Shown here in pieces: positions 1 to 7,244 of a stretch of DNA of 64,000 nt. The notes below the pieces were generated by a model. It saw only the letters and a program-made list of their open reading frames with translations. It made no database searches and had not been told where the DNA came from. Location of the stretch: the NCBI GenBank assembly GCA_035294305.1, contig DATGLD010000046.1, positions 1 through 64,000 on the forward strand, read 5' to 3'. Every line of letters starts with the position of its first letter. The first letter of the stretch is position 1. Position numbers and translations under genes: made by a program. Source of the DNA: DASRBN01 sp035294305 (GTDB lineage: Bacteria; Chloroflexota; Ktedonobacteria; Ktedonobacterales; Ktedonobacteraceae).

Positions 1-422
1 ATGTCTCCATGGCTATCTTCGCCTACGCGCTCTTCAGCGTGGCATTTGGCGCGGGCCTGATCATCCTGGTACAGGGCGGTGAAGGACAACGTTTCGCGTG
101 GCTGCCATCCGCCGAAGCGGCCGACGAACTGGGGTACAAGGCGGTCATCGTCGGTTTCCCATTACTGGCGCTCACCCTCATTCTGGGCGCCTACTGGGCA
201 AACTACGCCTGGGGGCACTATTGGAGCTGGGACCCGAAAGAAACATCGGCCCTCATCACCTGGCTGATCTACGCCGTCTACCTGCATGCGCGTGGCATTC
301 GCAACTGGCGCGGCAAACGCGCCGGCTGGCTCCTGACCCTCGGTTTTATCGCGACGCTGTTCACGTATTACGGGGTGAGCTTCTTCGTGCCCAGCCTGCA
401 CAGCTACGCGACGCCGAAATAA
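1..422 (+). CDS. Cytochrome c biogenesis protein CcsA/ResC-like, C-terminal part (5' end outside window)
   Basis: The frame is open from the left edge, so this is the last ~140 residues of a longer membrane protein. Four hydrophobic segments are visible. Between the second and third lies WGHYWSWDPKE, the tryptophan-rich heme-binding (WWD-type) motif of the CcmC/CcsA/ResC haem handling family, and the tail VSFFVPSLHSYA is also typical. Members present haem to apocytochrome c on the outer face of the membrane, usually with a CcsB/ResB partner, which would lie upstream outside the window. The neighbour on the right is convergent. The family call is secure; CcmC versus CcsA cannot be settled from the fragment. 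Confidence 0.88.
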   Translation, partial: VSMAIFAYALFSVAFGAGLIILVQGGEGQRFAWLPSAEAADELGYKAVIVGFPLLALTLILGAYWANYAWGHYWSWDPKETSALITWLIYAVYLHARGIRNWRGKRAGWLLTLGFIATLFTYYGVSFFVPSLHSYATPK

Positions 423-427
423 AGGTA

Positions 428-697
428 TTACCGCGAAAACCTCTGCGCAGAGCGTGCTCGTGCCCTGGCGGCCTCTTCCGCCCGATCCTTTGGCGGCGCA
501 TTCGTCTGGAGCGAGGCGAGAAGATTTCGAGAGGCCGTCTCTATCGCATCGACGGCGGCAAAGAACGCGGCTTCATTAGCTTGAGAGGGCTTGTGGAAGC
601 CGCTTACCTTGCGCACATATTGTAGCGCAGCCGCGCGTATCTCCTCATCGGTCACGGGCGGCTCGAAGTTGTAGAGTGTCTTGATGTTTCTACACAT
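428..697 (-). CDS. DUF2277 family small protein
   Basis: An 89-residue protein beginning MCRNIKTLYNFEPPVTDEE and continuing with an RKVSGFHKPS stretch, which matches the conserved start and core of the DUF2277 family as I know it. The family has no established function. The C-terminus is rich in Ala, Arg and Glu and looks helical. There is no signal peptide or membrane segment. It is convergent with the cytochrome assembly gene, with only five bases between the stop codons, and lies just downstream of the SprT-like gene on the same strand (10 bases), so those two may be co-transcribed. Confidence 0.85.
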   Translation of the reverse strand: MCRNIKTLYNFEPPVTDEEIRAAALQYVRKVSGFHKPSQANEAAFFAAVDAIETASRNLLASLQTNAPPKDRAEEAARARARSAQRFSR

Positions 698-707
698 ATC
701 CTAACCT

Positions 708-1409
708 TTAGTCGCGCAGCGACAGCCTGTACATTGGATTATATCGCTTATCGCAGTTGCTGCATGAGACGGGTTGCGAGTAACGGCGCGCGCGCGGATA
801 TTGCTTGCCGCAGTTGGGGCATTCGTACAGGTAGCGAATAGGACGCCGCTGGCGGCGCAATTGTTCGCGGCGGGCGCTCTCCTCGTGCAGCAGGTGGCGC
901 AGTTCCTCCAGGCTGTAGCCGGTCACAGCCGCTTCATCGGCGGCAATCGCATCATAGCCATGATGGTGATGGCGGCGTGGTGTCCCATTGACGCGATCCG
1001 CCAGGTGAATAAGCTCGTGCGCGACCGTGACCTCGATTGATTGTGGCTGCATATCCTGCTCAACGAAGATCAGGTGCCGGTGACCGCGCGCCTGCCGTTG
1101 CTGCGCCTCGTTAAAACCGGGCAGCGCCAGCGCGGGCGAAGGGGGCTTGCGCGAACGAGCACGCATAGTAGAGGGGGCCGGAAGATAACAATAACAGCCC
1201 AGCGCCATAATGTTGAGCCGCTTCCCCGTCCAGCGCATAAACTCCTGGCGATCTTGAGTAATCGCCAGGCGGCTCAACTCCTGAACTGGAAGCTGCAACC
1301 TGGGCCAGTAATGATTTAGCCAGCGCTCGATACTGGAATTACCGTGTATAATGGGGCCTGCTTGCATAGGGGGAGGCGCAGGCGCATTCATTCTAGGCGC
1401 GGCAACCAT
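708..1409 (-). CDS. SprT-like zinc metallopeptidase domain protein
   Basis: A 233-residue protein with a zincin motif HELIH at residues 131-135, a histidine cluster near 147-150 that can supply the third metal ligand, and a C-terminal zinc ribbon (CPNC near 192 and CSNC about 17 residues later). This order, HExxH domain then ribbon, is that of the SprT/Spartan-like family. The first ~95 residues are basic and proline-rich and look disordered. The bacterial role is unknown; eukaryotic Spartan cleaves DNA-protein crosslinks. Catalytic Glu132 is present, so it should be active. Its first codon is near 1409; a later internal start is possible because the N-terminus is low complexity. Confidence 0.8.
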   Translation of the reverse strand: MVAAPRMNAPAPPPMQAGPIIHGNSSIERWLNHYWPRLQLPVQELSRLAITQDRQEFMRWTGKRLNIMALGCYCYLPAPSTMRARSRKPPSPALALPGFNEAQQRQARGHRHLIFVEQDMQPQSIEVTVAHELIHLADRVNGTPRRHHHHGYDAIAADEAAVTGYSLEELRHLLHEESARREQLRRQRRPIRYLYECPNCGKQYPRARRYSQPVSCSNCDKRYNPMYRLSLRD

Positions 1410-1512
1410 AACCGCTTTTTACTCCTAACCAGCAAAAGGAATTACACAAAAGTTCTAAACGTTGGCAGTATATCAGGCAGAAACGGTAAAGGCAAGAGCA
1501 AAGGGTAGAATT

Positions 1513-1551
1513 TTGACATTGACATATCATCGTTCATCAGTTTATACTGAT
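1513..1551 (+). promoter_or_regulatory. Promoter of the S53 peptidase with a palindrome over the -10 box
   Basis: Two overlapping-register TTGACA boxes occur at 1513-1518 and 1519-1524. The second is separated by 18 bases from TATACT at 1543-1548. The -10 box sits inside the perfect 16-base inverted repeat ATCAGT-TTAT-ACTGAT (1536-1551), which could be a repressor site. The predicted start lies near 1556, leaving a ~190-base leader. Seen directly; use in vivo is inferred. Confidence 0.65.
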
Positions 1552-1577
1552 CATAGAAACGTTGAGTTTCACCCCAC

Positions 1578-1643
1578 CATATGGCTTACTACTGGCAGCC
1601 ATATGATACCGTGCCAACATAGACGCATACAGGGGGTATGCGT
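1578..1643 (+). promoter_or_regulatory. Two inverted repeats in the leader of the S53 peptidase gene
   Basis: The first repeat has arms CATATGGCT at 1578-1586 and AGCCATATG at 1597-1605. The second has arms ACGCATAC at 1623-1630 and GTATGCGT at 1636-1643. Both are perfect and lie between the promoter and the TTG start, so they could act as mRNA hairpins or protein-binding sites. They also account for most of the gene-free stretch 1410-1746; nothing else was recognised there. Confidence 0.45.
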
Positions 1644-1746
1644 ATTGCCGATCCTTTCTGCATGCCGCTACAACATGCGTAAAAGCAGACGTTGTTTCGC
1701 CATGCTCATCGGCCTATGTAGCATTATTTGCTCAAAGGAGATTTCA

Positions 1747-2925
1747 TTGAAGAAACTCGCCTGTACCCTATCCCTTGTTGCCCTGTGGGCGCTTGTCTCC
1801 CTCGGCGCAACCCCCGGAGCTCTGGCGAAAAGCGCCGCTCCGGCCGCAACGACCTACGTACATGTATGCGCGTCCGCTCCACTCGACTATGCCAGCTGCA
1901 TGGCTATCCTGGCGGTAAACTCGCAGTTCCGCCCCGATTCAGGCCCGGCCGGCTACCATCCCGCCGACCTGCAATCGGCCTATAACCTACCTTCCGCCTC
2001 CCAGGGTAACGGGCAGACAGTTGCCGTCGTTGACGCTTTCGACGATCCGAACGCTGAAGCGGACCTGGGCGTCTATCGCTCAACTTTCGGCCTGCCCGCC
2101 TGCACCACCGGCAATGGTTGCTTCAAGAAAGTTAATCAGAAAGGCCAGCAGAGCAACTACCCCACCCCCAATGCCGGCTGGGCCGCTGAAATCTCCCTCG
2201 ACCTCGATATGGTCAGCGCCATCTGCCCCAACTGCCATATCTTGCTGGTTGAGGCAAACAACAATCACTTCAGGAACCTCGGCATCGCGGTCAATGAAGC
2301 TGTGAAACTGGGAGCGAATGCAATCAGCAATAGCTATAGCGGTAACGAGGCCAAGAAGGAAATCAAATTCCAGTCCAAGTACTATAATCACCCCGGCGTT
2401 GCCATCACCGCAAGCTCTGGTGATGGTGGCTATGGCACAGGCGCCCCGGCTGTCTTCAATACAGTGACTGCCGTCGGCGGAACCCACCTGACCAGAGGCG
2501 GCGGCAGCCGTGGTTGGACAGAGACGGCATGGAGCCGCGCTGGCAGCGGGTGCAGTGTATACATCTCCAAGCCCAGCTGGCAGAAAGACCCGGATTGCAG
2601 CAACAGGACGGTTTCTGATGTGTCCGCAGATGCCGATCCCGCTACCGGCGTTTCCGTCTACGATACCTACCAGGCGCCCGGCTGGCAGGTCTATGGCGGC
2701 ACCAGCGTCTCCTCCCCGATCATTGCCAGCGTCTACGCGCTCGCGGGCAACGAGGGCAGCATCAACTACGGTTCATATCCTTACCTGAACTACAATTACA
2801 GCACGAACATGAACGACGTCACATCAGGTAGCAACGGCAACTGCGGCAACTACATCTGCAACGCCGGCCCTGGCTATGACGGTCCTACCGGACTTGGTAC
2901 GCCTGAAGGTACAGGAGCCTTCTAA
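1747..2925 (+). CDS. Secreted sedolisin-type serine-carboxyl peptidase (family S53)
   Basis: I place the start at TTG 1747: it follows AAAGGAG by six bases and gives an N-terminal KKLA-hydrophobic-ALA signal peptide. The longer upstream frame has no such features. In this numbering the sedolisin triad is visible as Glu148 and Asp152 (in AEISLDLDM) and Ser320 (GGTSVSSP), with the oxyanion Asp226 in SSGDGG. The C-terminal GYDGPTGLGTP region fits the family calcium site. Sedolisins are usually acid-active extracellular proteases with a ~180-residue prodomain. Here only about 70 residues separate the signal from the catalytic fold, so the prodomain is essentially missing. Single-gene unit with its own promoter and terminator. 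Confidence 0.88.
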   Translation: MKKLACTLSLVALWALVSLGATPGALAKSAAPAATTYVHVCASAPLDYASCMAILAVNSQFRPDSGPAGYHPADLQSAYNLPSASQGNGQTVAVVDAFDDPNAEADLGVYRSTFGLPACTTGNGCFKKVNQKGQQSNYPTPNAGWAAEISLDLDMVSAICPNCHILLVEANNNHFRNLGIAVNEAVKLGANAISNSYSGNEAKKEIKFQSKYYNHPGVAITASSGDGGYGTGAPAVFNTVTAVGGTHLTRGGGSRGWTETAWSRAGSGCSVYISKPSWQKDPDCSNRTVSDVSADADPATGVSVYDTYQAPGWQVYGGTSVSSPIIASVYALAGNEGSINYGSYPYLNYNYSTNMNDVTSGSNGNCGNYICNAGPGYDGPTGLGTPEGTGAF

Positions 2926-2963
2926 GTCACTTCGTTCATATTCCTCACCAAGTTTAAATCATA

Positions 2964-2993
2964 GGGGTCCTGGAGCAATTCAGGACCCTTTTT
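2964..2993 (+). terminator. Rho-independent terminator of the S53 peptidase
   Basis: Perfect 8-bp stem GGGTCCTG (2965-2972) / CAGGACCC (2981-2988) with an 8-base loop, followed directly by TTTTT. It lies 39 bases after the peptidase stop codon. Confidence 0.85.
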
Positions 2994-3179
2994 CTGGGCT
3001 CCTCAGCAAAAAAGTCAGCTTGACACTACTCACATCTAAGCGTAAGATGAAGCCACATAAACACAAGGTGTTTGAGGAAAACATACCTTGTAATGCGTAC
3101 CTGCAACGTTGCTGCGCGCTACACTTCGTCTCAGCAGGCTCGCTATGTAGTACCTTCGTATCTCCAGAAGGAGTTTCTT

Positions 3180-3665
3180 ATGTCGTTTCAAGTCTGTATC
3201 AAAACAGATAAGTCCCTGCAACAACTCGCCACCGAGATACGCGACCTCTTCTCTCTACCCCCGTTCCGGCAAAACGCTTTTTCCGGTGAGCCTTACTGCC
3301 AGTTCGAAATGTTGGGTATGCTTGTTCTCATCCATCGAGCCGATGAGGAGGACCGCGACCCGGAAGTGATGGATTATCCCTATTGCTTCGACCTGCAGTT
3401 GTCGTTTGCCGATCATGAGTTAGATACCGATTCGATGGAGTACCGGCTCCAACCCTATTATGCTCAACTCCTCAGTTTTCAACTTGGCCTTGAGACTGCC
3501 TATAATGAGAGGCAGAAGGCCGAGCGAGGCTATAAGATACGTTATCATTTCTGTTATAAAAATCCCGCGTGGAACGCCAATATTTTATACGGCGAGCCGG
3601 GTTGGGAACCTGCCGTTCGCGAAAAGTCTCCCAGCCCCTGGCGCTCGATGCGCCCGGTTTTTTAG
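3180..3665 (+). CDS. Hypothetical protein, 161 residues
   Basis: I do not recognise the family. ATG 3180 is preferred over earlier in-frame codons because AGAAGGAG precedes it by a good distance and the upstream extension is arginine-rich and unlike the rest. The protein is soluble, acidic in the middle (a RADEEDRDPE patch) and aromatic-rich, with no signal peptide or membrane helix. The layout (N-terminal domain, acidic loop, then a long helix around LETAYNERQKAE) suggests a small immunity-like or regulatory fold, but that is only an impression. Lies alone between the peptidase terminator and a repeat element. Confidence 0.6.
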   Translation: MSFQVCIKTDKSLQQLATEIRDLFSLPPFRQNAFSGEPYCQFEMLGMLVLIHRADEEDRDPEVMDYPYCFDLQLSFADHELDTDSMEYRLQPYYAQLLSFQLGLETAYNERQKAERGYKIRYHFCYKNPAWNANILYGEPGWEPAVREKSPSPWRSMRPVF

Positions 3666-3754
3666 CCTGCCCTTGTAGATTGTTCAGAATAATGCTACTC
3701 TTAAAAGAAGAAGATTTGTTGATCCGCTTAGATTATTTGATGGGTGACTGTGCC

Positions 3755-3832
3755 AGGCCGATAAATCGGCGGTGCCCGCGATAAATCGGGGCCTACGGCG
3801 AAGCTGTAGGGGCCGATTTATCGGTCCTTTAC
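3755..3832. repeat. Dispersed inverted repeat, TAGGGGCCGATTTATCGG family
   Basis: Arms CGATAAATCGGGGCCTAC (3779-3796) and GTAGGGGCCGATTTATCG (3806-3823) pair with two mismatches, and a further GGCCGATAAATCGG copy sits at 3757-3770. A related copy overlaps the acpS stop codon near 21300-21347. Intergenic, just upstream of the acyl-CoA operon. Confidence 0.75.
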
Positions 3833-3853
3833 GACAATGGAGGTAACTCTTCC

Positions 3854-4300
3854 ATGAGTATTGTCGATGCAGCGGTTGGAGATGCGCTTTCACCGCTGGT
3901 TAAGCCGCCAATCACACTGGAACAACTCCGCCGCTACGCGGAGGCGTCCGGCGACCATAACCCCATCCATGTCGATGAGGAGGCTGCGCGCCGCGTCGGG
4001 TTGGACAGCATCATCGCTCACGGCATGCTTAGTATGGCCTTTCTCGGTCAATTTGTGATGCAGCAGATCGCCGGAATCGAGCATGCGGAATTTTCGCGGC
4101 TGAAAGTGCGCTTCGTCAACATGGTGCGCCTTGGCGATACGCTCACCTGCCTGGGTGTGGTCAAGGCCCGCGAGTCCGAGGACTCGCGGGATGCTATTAC
4201 GCTGGAATGCTGGGCGCAGAACCAGAAAGGCGAGAAGGTCACTACCGGGGAAGCGGTCGTCTTTGTCCCATCGCTACAAAGAAACGAGGTCGGCGCATGA
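3854..4300 (+). CDS. MaoC-like (R)-specific enoyl-CoA hydratase
   Basis: 148 residues, one hot-dog domain. The hydratase motif is clear: SGDHNPIHVDEEAA followed by AHGMLSMAFLG, giving the catalytic Asp and His of the R-hydratase/MaoC family. These enzymes add water to trans-2-enoyl-CoA to form (R)-3-hydroxyacyl-CoA. GGAGG precedes the ATG. It is the first gene of a compact same-strand operon and overlaps the acyl-CoA synthetase gene through ATGA (4297-4300), so the two are probably translationally coupled. Its presence places the operon in acyl-CoA metabolism; the true substrate chain length cannot be read from sequence. Confidence 0.88.
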   Translation: MSIVDAAVGDALSPLVKPPITLEQLRRYAEASGDHNPIHVDEEAARRVGLDSIIAHGMLSMAFLGQFVMQQIAGIEHAEFSRLKVRFVNMVRLGDTLTCLGVVKARESEDSRDAITLECWAQNQKGEKVTTGEAVVFVPSLQRNEVGA

Positions 4301-5922
4301 CAGGCGAGAAACGCATTACGGGCCTGCAGGATATCCAGGCGCTGTATGATCTTGCCATCTACAATTATGAGCATTTCGGCACCTATAAGATGCTGATTTA
4401 CGAGGACGCGCAGCAAGAAGAGGTACGCGAGTATACCAATCTGGCGGTTGCGCGAGAAGCTACGCAGCTTGCCGCCGGCCTGCGGTCGCTCGGCATCCAG
4501 AAAGGCGACCGCGTCATCGTAATGATGATCAATTCGCCGGAGGTCATCGTTGCGTACCAGGCGATCGCGCGGGCCGGGGCCATCATCGTGCCCGTCCTTC
4601 CACTGCTCAAGGGACCCGAGGTGCGCTACATCGCCGAGAACTCTGCCGCGAAAGCCATCATCACCAGTTCCATCCTGCTGCCCCTCTTGCAAAACGCCCT
4701 CGCCGACGTGTCCACGATGGAACATATCATTGCGACGGGTATTGAGGCGGGGGACGCGGAAGCCGATCAAGCGGCGGTGGGCACGGTCAACCGGCCCCTA
4801 CGGGCTTATCGTGATGTTTTGGCGATGGGAGCAGCATGCGCGGATCGTTTTCTTGAGGATCTCGAGGGCGTCTCGCTTTCGCCTGATGATACTGCTGTCA
4901 CTATATATACCTCTGGCACCACCGGGCGGCCTAAGGGCGTCATGCTTTCTCATCGCAACCTGGTGTCCAACGCGCTAAGCGGGCTTGGTACGGACAGGGA
5001 GGAACGCCGAGGCCAGCACCAGCTGACCGTTTTGCCCCTGGCGCATAGCTATGGCCTGCTGGTCTCGAATGTCAGCTATTTAAGCGGCGCTACCATCGTC
5101 ATGCACCCGCGCTTTGACACAGGCGCCGTACTTGCGGCCATCGAACGCTACCGCATCCGGGGCTTCGCTGGCGTACCGGCCATGTACGTGGCTCTGCTCT
5201 ACGCGCCGGACGCCGGCAAATATGATACTAGCAGCCTGGAGGATTGTGTGTGCGGCTCGGCCCCACTGCCCCTGGCTGTTCTGGAGGCCTTCGAGCAGAA
5301 ATATGGCTGCCGCATCCTGGAAGGTTACGGGCTGACCGAGGCGAGTACCGTCCTCACCGGCCACAGTGTAGATATGCTGCGCAAGCCGGGTTCCGTGGGC
5401 AAGCCGGTCGATGGTGTTGAGATACGCATCGTGGATGACAATGATCAACCCGTTCCCACCGGCGAGGTGGGCGAGATCGTCGCGCGCGGGCCTAATATCA
5501 TGCAGGGCTACTACAACATGCCCGAAGAGACACAGGCGGCCCTGCGCAATGGCTGGTTGCATACCGGCGATATGGGCCGCCTCGATGAAGACGGCTACCT
5601 GTACATCGTCGAGCGCAAAAAAGACTTGATTATTCGCGGTGGATTCAACATCTACCCGCGTGACGTTGAAGAGGTGCTCAATCGCCATCCGGCGGTGATC
5701 GAATCGGCGGTGATCGGTATTCCATCTGAGCGTATGGGCGAGGAGGTCAAGGCTTTCGTTGTGACGCGCGAAGAAGTCGATGCCGAGGCCCTCAAAGCCT
5801 TTTGTCGTGAGTCGCTGGCGAACTACAAAACGCCTAGCGAGATTGAGTTTGTACGCGCGCTGCCGCGCAACCTGGTCGGCAAGATTGATAAGAAAGAACT
5901 GAGGAGAGGTCATGTCCATTGA
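4297..5922 (+). CDS. AMP-binding long-chain acyl-CoA synthetase/ligase
   Basis: 541 residues from ATG 4297, the ATGA overlap with the hydratase gene; an open frame further upstream lies inside the hydratase and is rejected. Family landmarks are all present: phosphate loop YTSGTTGRPKG near 203-213, CGSAPLP, GYGLTEAS, the hinge region TGDMGRLDEDG followed by ERKKDLIIRGGFNIYP, and the C-terminal adenylation lysine in NLVGKIDKKELR. It activates a carboxylic acid to acyl-AMP and then acyl-CoA in the cytosol. The last 11 bases overlap the oxidase gene that follows. The likely substrate is a fatty acid, by family and context. Confidence 0.92.
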   Translation: MTGEKRITGLQDIQALYDLAIYNYEHFGTYKMLIYEDAQQEEVREYTNLAVAREATQLAAGLRSLGIQKGDRVIVMMINSPEVIVAYQAIARAGAIIVPVLPLLKGPEVRYIAENSAAKAIITSSILLPLLQNALADVSTMEHIIATGIEAGDAEADQAAVGTVNRPLRAYRDVLAMGAACADRFLEDLEGVSLSPDDTAVTIYTSGTTGRPKGVMLSHRNLVSNALSGLGTDREERRGQHQLTVLPLAHSYGLLVSNVSYLSGATIVMHPRFDTGAVLAAIERYRIRGFAGVPAMYVALLYAPDAGKYDTSSLEDCVCGSAPLPLAVLEAFEQKYGCRILEGYGLTEASTVLTGHSVDMLRKPGSVGKPVDGVEIRIVDDNDQPVPTGEVGEIVARGPNIMQGYYNMPEETQAALRNGWLHTGDMGRLDEDGYLYIVERKKDLIIRGGFNIYPRDVEEVLNRHPAVIESAVIGIPSERMGEEVKAFVVTREEVDAEALKAFCRESLANYKTPSEIEFVRALPRNLVGKIDKKELRRGHVH

Positions 5923-6862
5923 AATGCCGCTGGAAAACGCTTCGTTGACACAATTGCAGCAAACTCCTATTGATAGCGTTTTGCACATCATTGACGAGGG
6001 GCTGGTTCATTTGCCCACCTATCGCGAACTCTACTATCGTTGGGAGCGCCAGCAATGGCGTGCCCAGGATATCGATTTCAGCGAGGACCGCGAGCAATGG
6101 GCGAATATGTCCGAGGATGAACGCATGATGCGAATCTATGGACTATCGGCCTTCTTCCAGGGCGAGGCCTGCGTGACCGATACGCTCAGTCCCTATGTCT
6201 TTGCCATGCCGGACGAGGAGATGCGCATCTTCCTGACCACGCAGCTGGTCGATGAGGCCAGGCACACCGTCTTTTTCGCGCGCTTTTTCCGTGACGTGAT
6301 GGGCGTCGAAAAGCCCAATATGGAAGAGATGCTGGCTTTCGCGCGCCAGTACATGAACACCGGACTGAAATTTATCCTGATCGAGTCCCTTGCAGAAGTA
6401 GCGGATCGCATTCGCAGCGAGCCTGGCAACCTCGCGCACCTGGTCGAGGGCATCACGCTCTACCACGTGATCGTCGAGGGCACCATGGCGCTGGCGGGAC
6501 AGCGCGGCATCCTGGAAGCCTATCGCCAGTTCAACCTCTTCCCGGCTTTCCGTGGCGGCTTCACAGCGGTCGCGCGTGATGAATCGCGGCACGTCGTCTT
6601 CGGCGTCAAATTCCTGCGCGAAATGATTCAGCAGGATAGGGCCAATGCTCAGGTCGTGCATGACGCGCTTAAAAAATACGCGCAGACGGCCATTGAAGCC
6701 ATTACACCCGCGCCCGAGCAAATCAAGAACATGCTGGCGCAAGGCATGGACCCCTGGGTCACGCCGCGCTACGCCCAGGATTCGCTGCGCAAAAAGCTGA
6801 AGGTGATCGGTCTGGAGATGGAACTACCAGAGGTTCCACCCTCACCTATTATGGGAGTATAG
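5912..6862 (+). CDS. R2-like ligand-binding oxidase (R2lox), Mn/Fe carboxylate protein
   Basis: 316 residues with the six metal ligands of the ferritin-like R2 fold: Glu85, Glu115, His118, Glu189, Glu224 and His227. It is not a ribonucleotide reductase subunit by sequence signature. The spacing GE-AC-V (Glu85, Val88) and YHVIVE (Tyr184, Glu189) matches the R2lox family, where a Val-Tyr ether crosslink forms after oxygen activation and a long-chain fatty acid occupies the active site. No NrdA partner is nearby. AGGAGAGGTC precedes the ATG inside the synthetase gene, and coupling to the acyl-CoA synthetase supports a lipid substrate. R2lox substrates remain unproven, so the reaction is inferred. 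Confidence 0.85.
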   Translation: MSIEMPLENASLTQLQQTPIDSVLHIIDEGLVHLPTYRELYYRWERQQWRAQDIDFSEDREQWANMSEDERMMRIYGLSAFFQGEACVTDTLSPYVFAMPDEEMRIFLTTQLVDEARHTVFFARFFRDVMGVEKPNMEEMLAFARQYMNTGLKFILIESLAEVADRIRSEPGNLAHLVEGITLYHVIVEGTMALAGQRGILEAYRQFNLFPAFRGGFTAVARDESRHVVFGVKFLREMIQQDRANAQVVHDALKKYAQTAIEAITPAPEQIKNMLAQGMDPWVTPRYAQDSLRKKLKVIGLEMELPEVPPSPIMGV

Positions 6863-6930
6863 CAGTGAATGCGACGCGCAAATTCTTTCACCGCCGCGGC
6901 GGTGAAAGAATTTGCGCGTCGCATTCACTG
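6863..6930. repeat. 68-bp perfect palindrome starting right after the R2lox stop codon
   Basis: Every base from 6863 to 6930 pairs with its mirror base around 6896/6897, giving 34-bp arms and no loop. It starts one base after the TAG at 6860-6862 and is flanked by AGTATA on both sides (6856-6861 and 6934-6939). No T-run follows, so it is not a standard terminator. In RNA it would fold into a very stable hairpin inside the operon. Confidence 0.9.
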
Positions 6931-6952
6931 TAAAGTATAAAGGAGCCAACCT

Positions 6953-7231
6953 ATGGTATCTGCTGTCGTGCTCATCAATGTCCAGCGCGGGCAGGTGAAC
7001 GAAACGGCCCAGAGCCTTTTAGAGATCGAAGGCGTGGCGGAAGTCTACTCGGTAACGGGCGAGTACGATCTCGTCGCTCTGCTGCGCTTGCAACACTATG
7101 AAGACCTGGCCGAGGTGGTCACCACCCGCATGGTCAAAATTCCGGCCATCACGAAAACAAATACGCTGATGGCCTTTCAATGCTATTCGCGAGCGGACTT
7201 GCAGCAGGCATGGGATATCGGAGTAGAATGA
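6953..7231 (+). CDS. Stand-alone AsnC/Lrp ligand-binding (RAM) domain protein
   Basis: 92 residues, lacking the helix-turn-helix of full Lrp/AsnC regulators. The pattern AVVLINVQRGQ, a VYSVTGEYDLVALLR core and the closing TNTLMAFQCY strand is the alpha-beta RAM sensor domain. Such domains bind amino acids or small effectors and form dimers or octamers. AAAGGAG precedes ATG 6953. It sits between the oxidase and ThDP enzyme genes and may sense an intermediate of the pathway or regulate the enzyme allosterically; that role is inferred. Confidence 0.8.
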   Translation: MVSAVVLINVQRGQVNETAQSLLEIEGVAEVYSVTGEYDLVALLRLQHYEDLAEVVTTRMVKIPAITKTNTLMAFQCYSRADLQQAWDIGVE

Positions 7232-7244
7232 AACGGAGTTCGTA

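Noticed and set aside
1462..1746. 95-residue N-terminal extension of the S53 peptidase
   Set aside because: It overlaps the promoter and two inverted repeats; the TTG at 1747 has a good ribosome site and a signal peptide.
4048..5991. Long minus-strand open frames opposite the acyl-CoA synthetase and R2lox genes
   Set aside because: They mirror high-GC codon usage of the real genes, have no family motifs and no ribosome sites.
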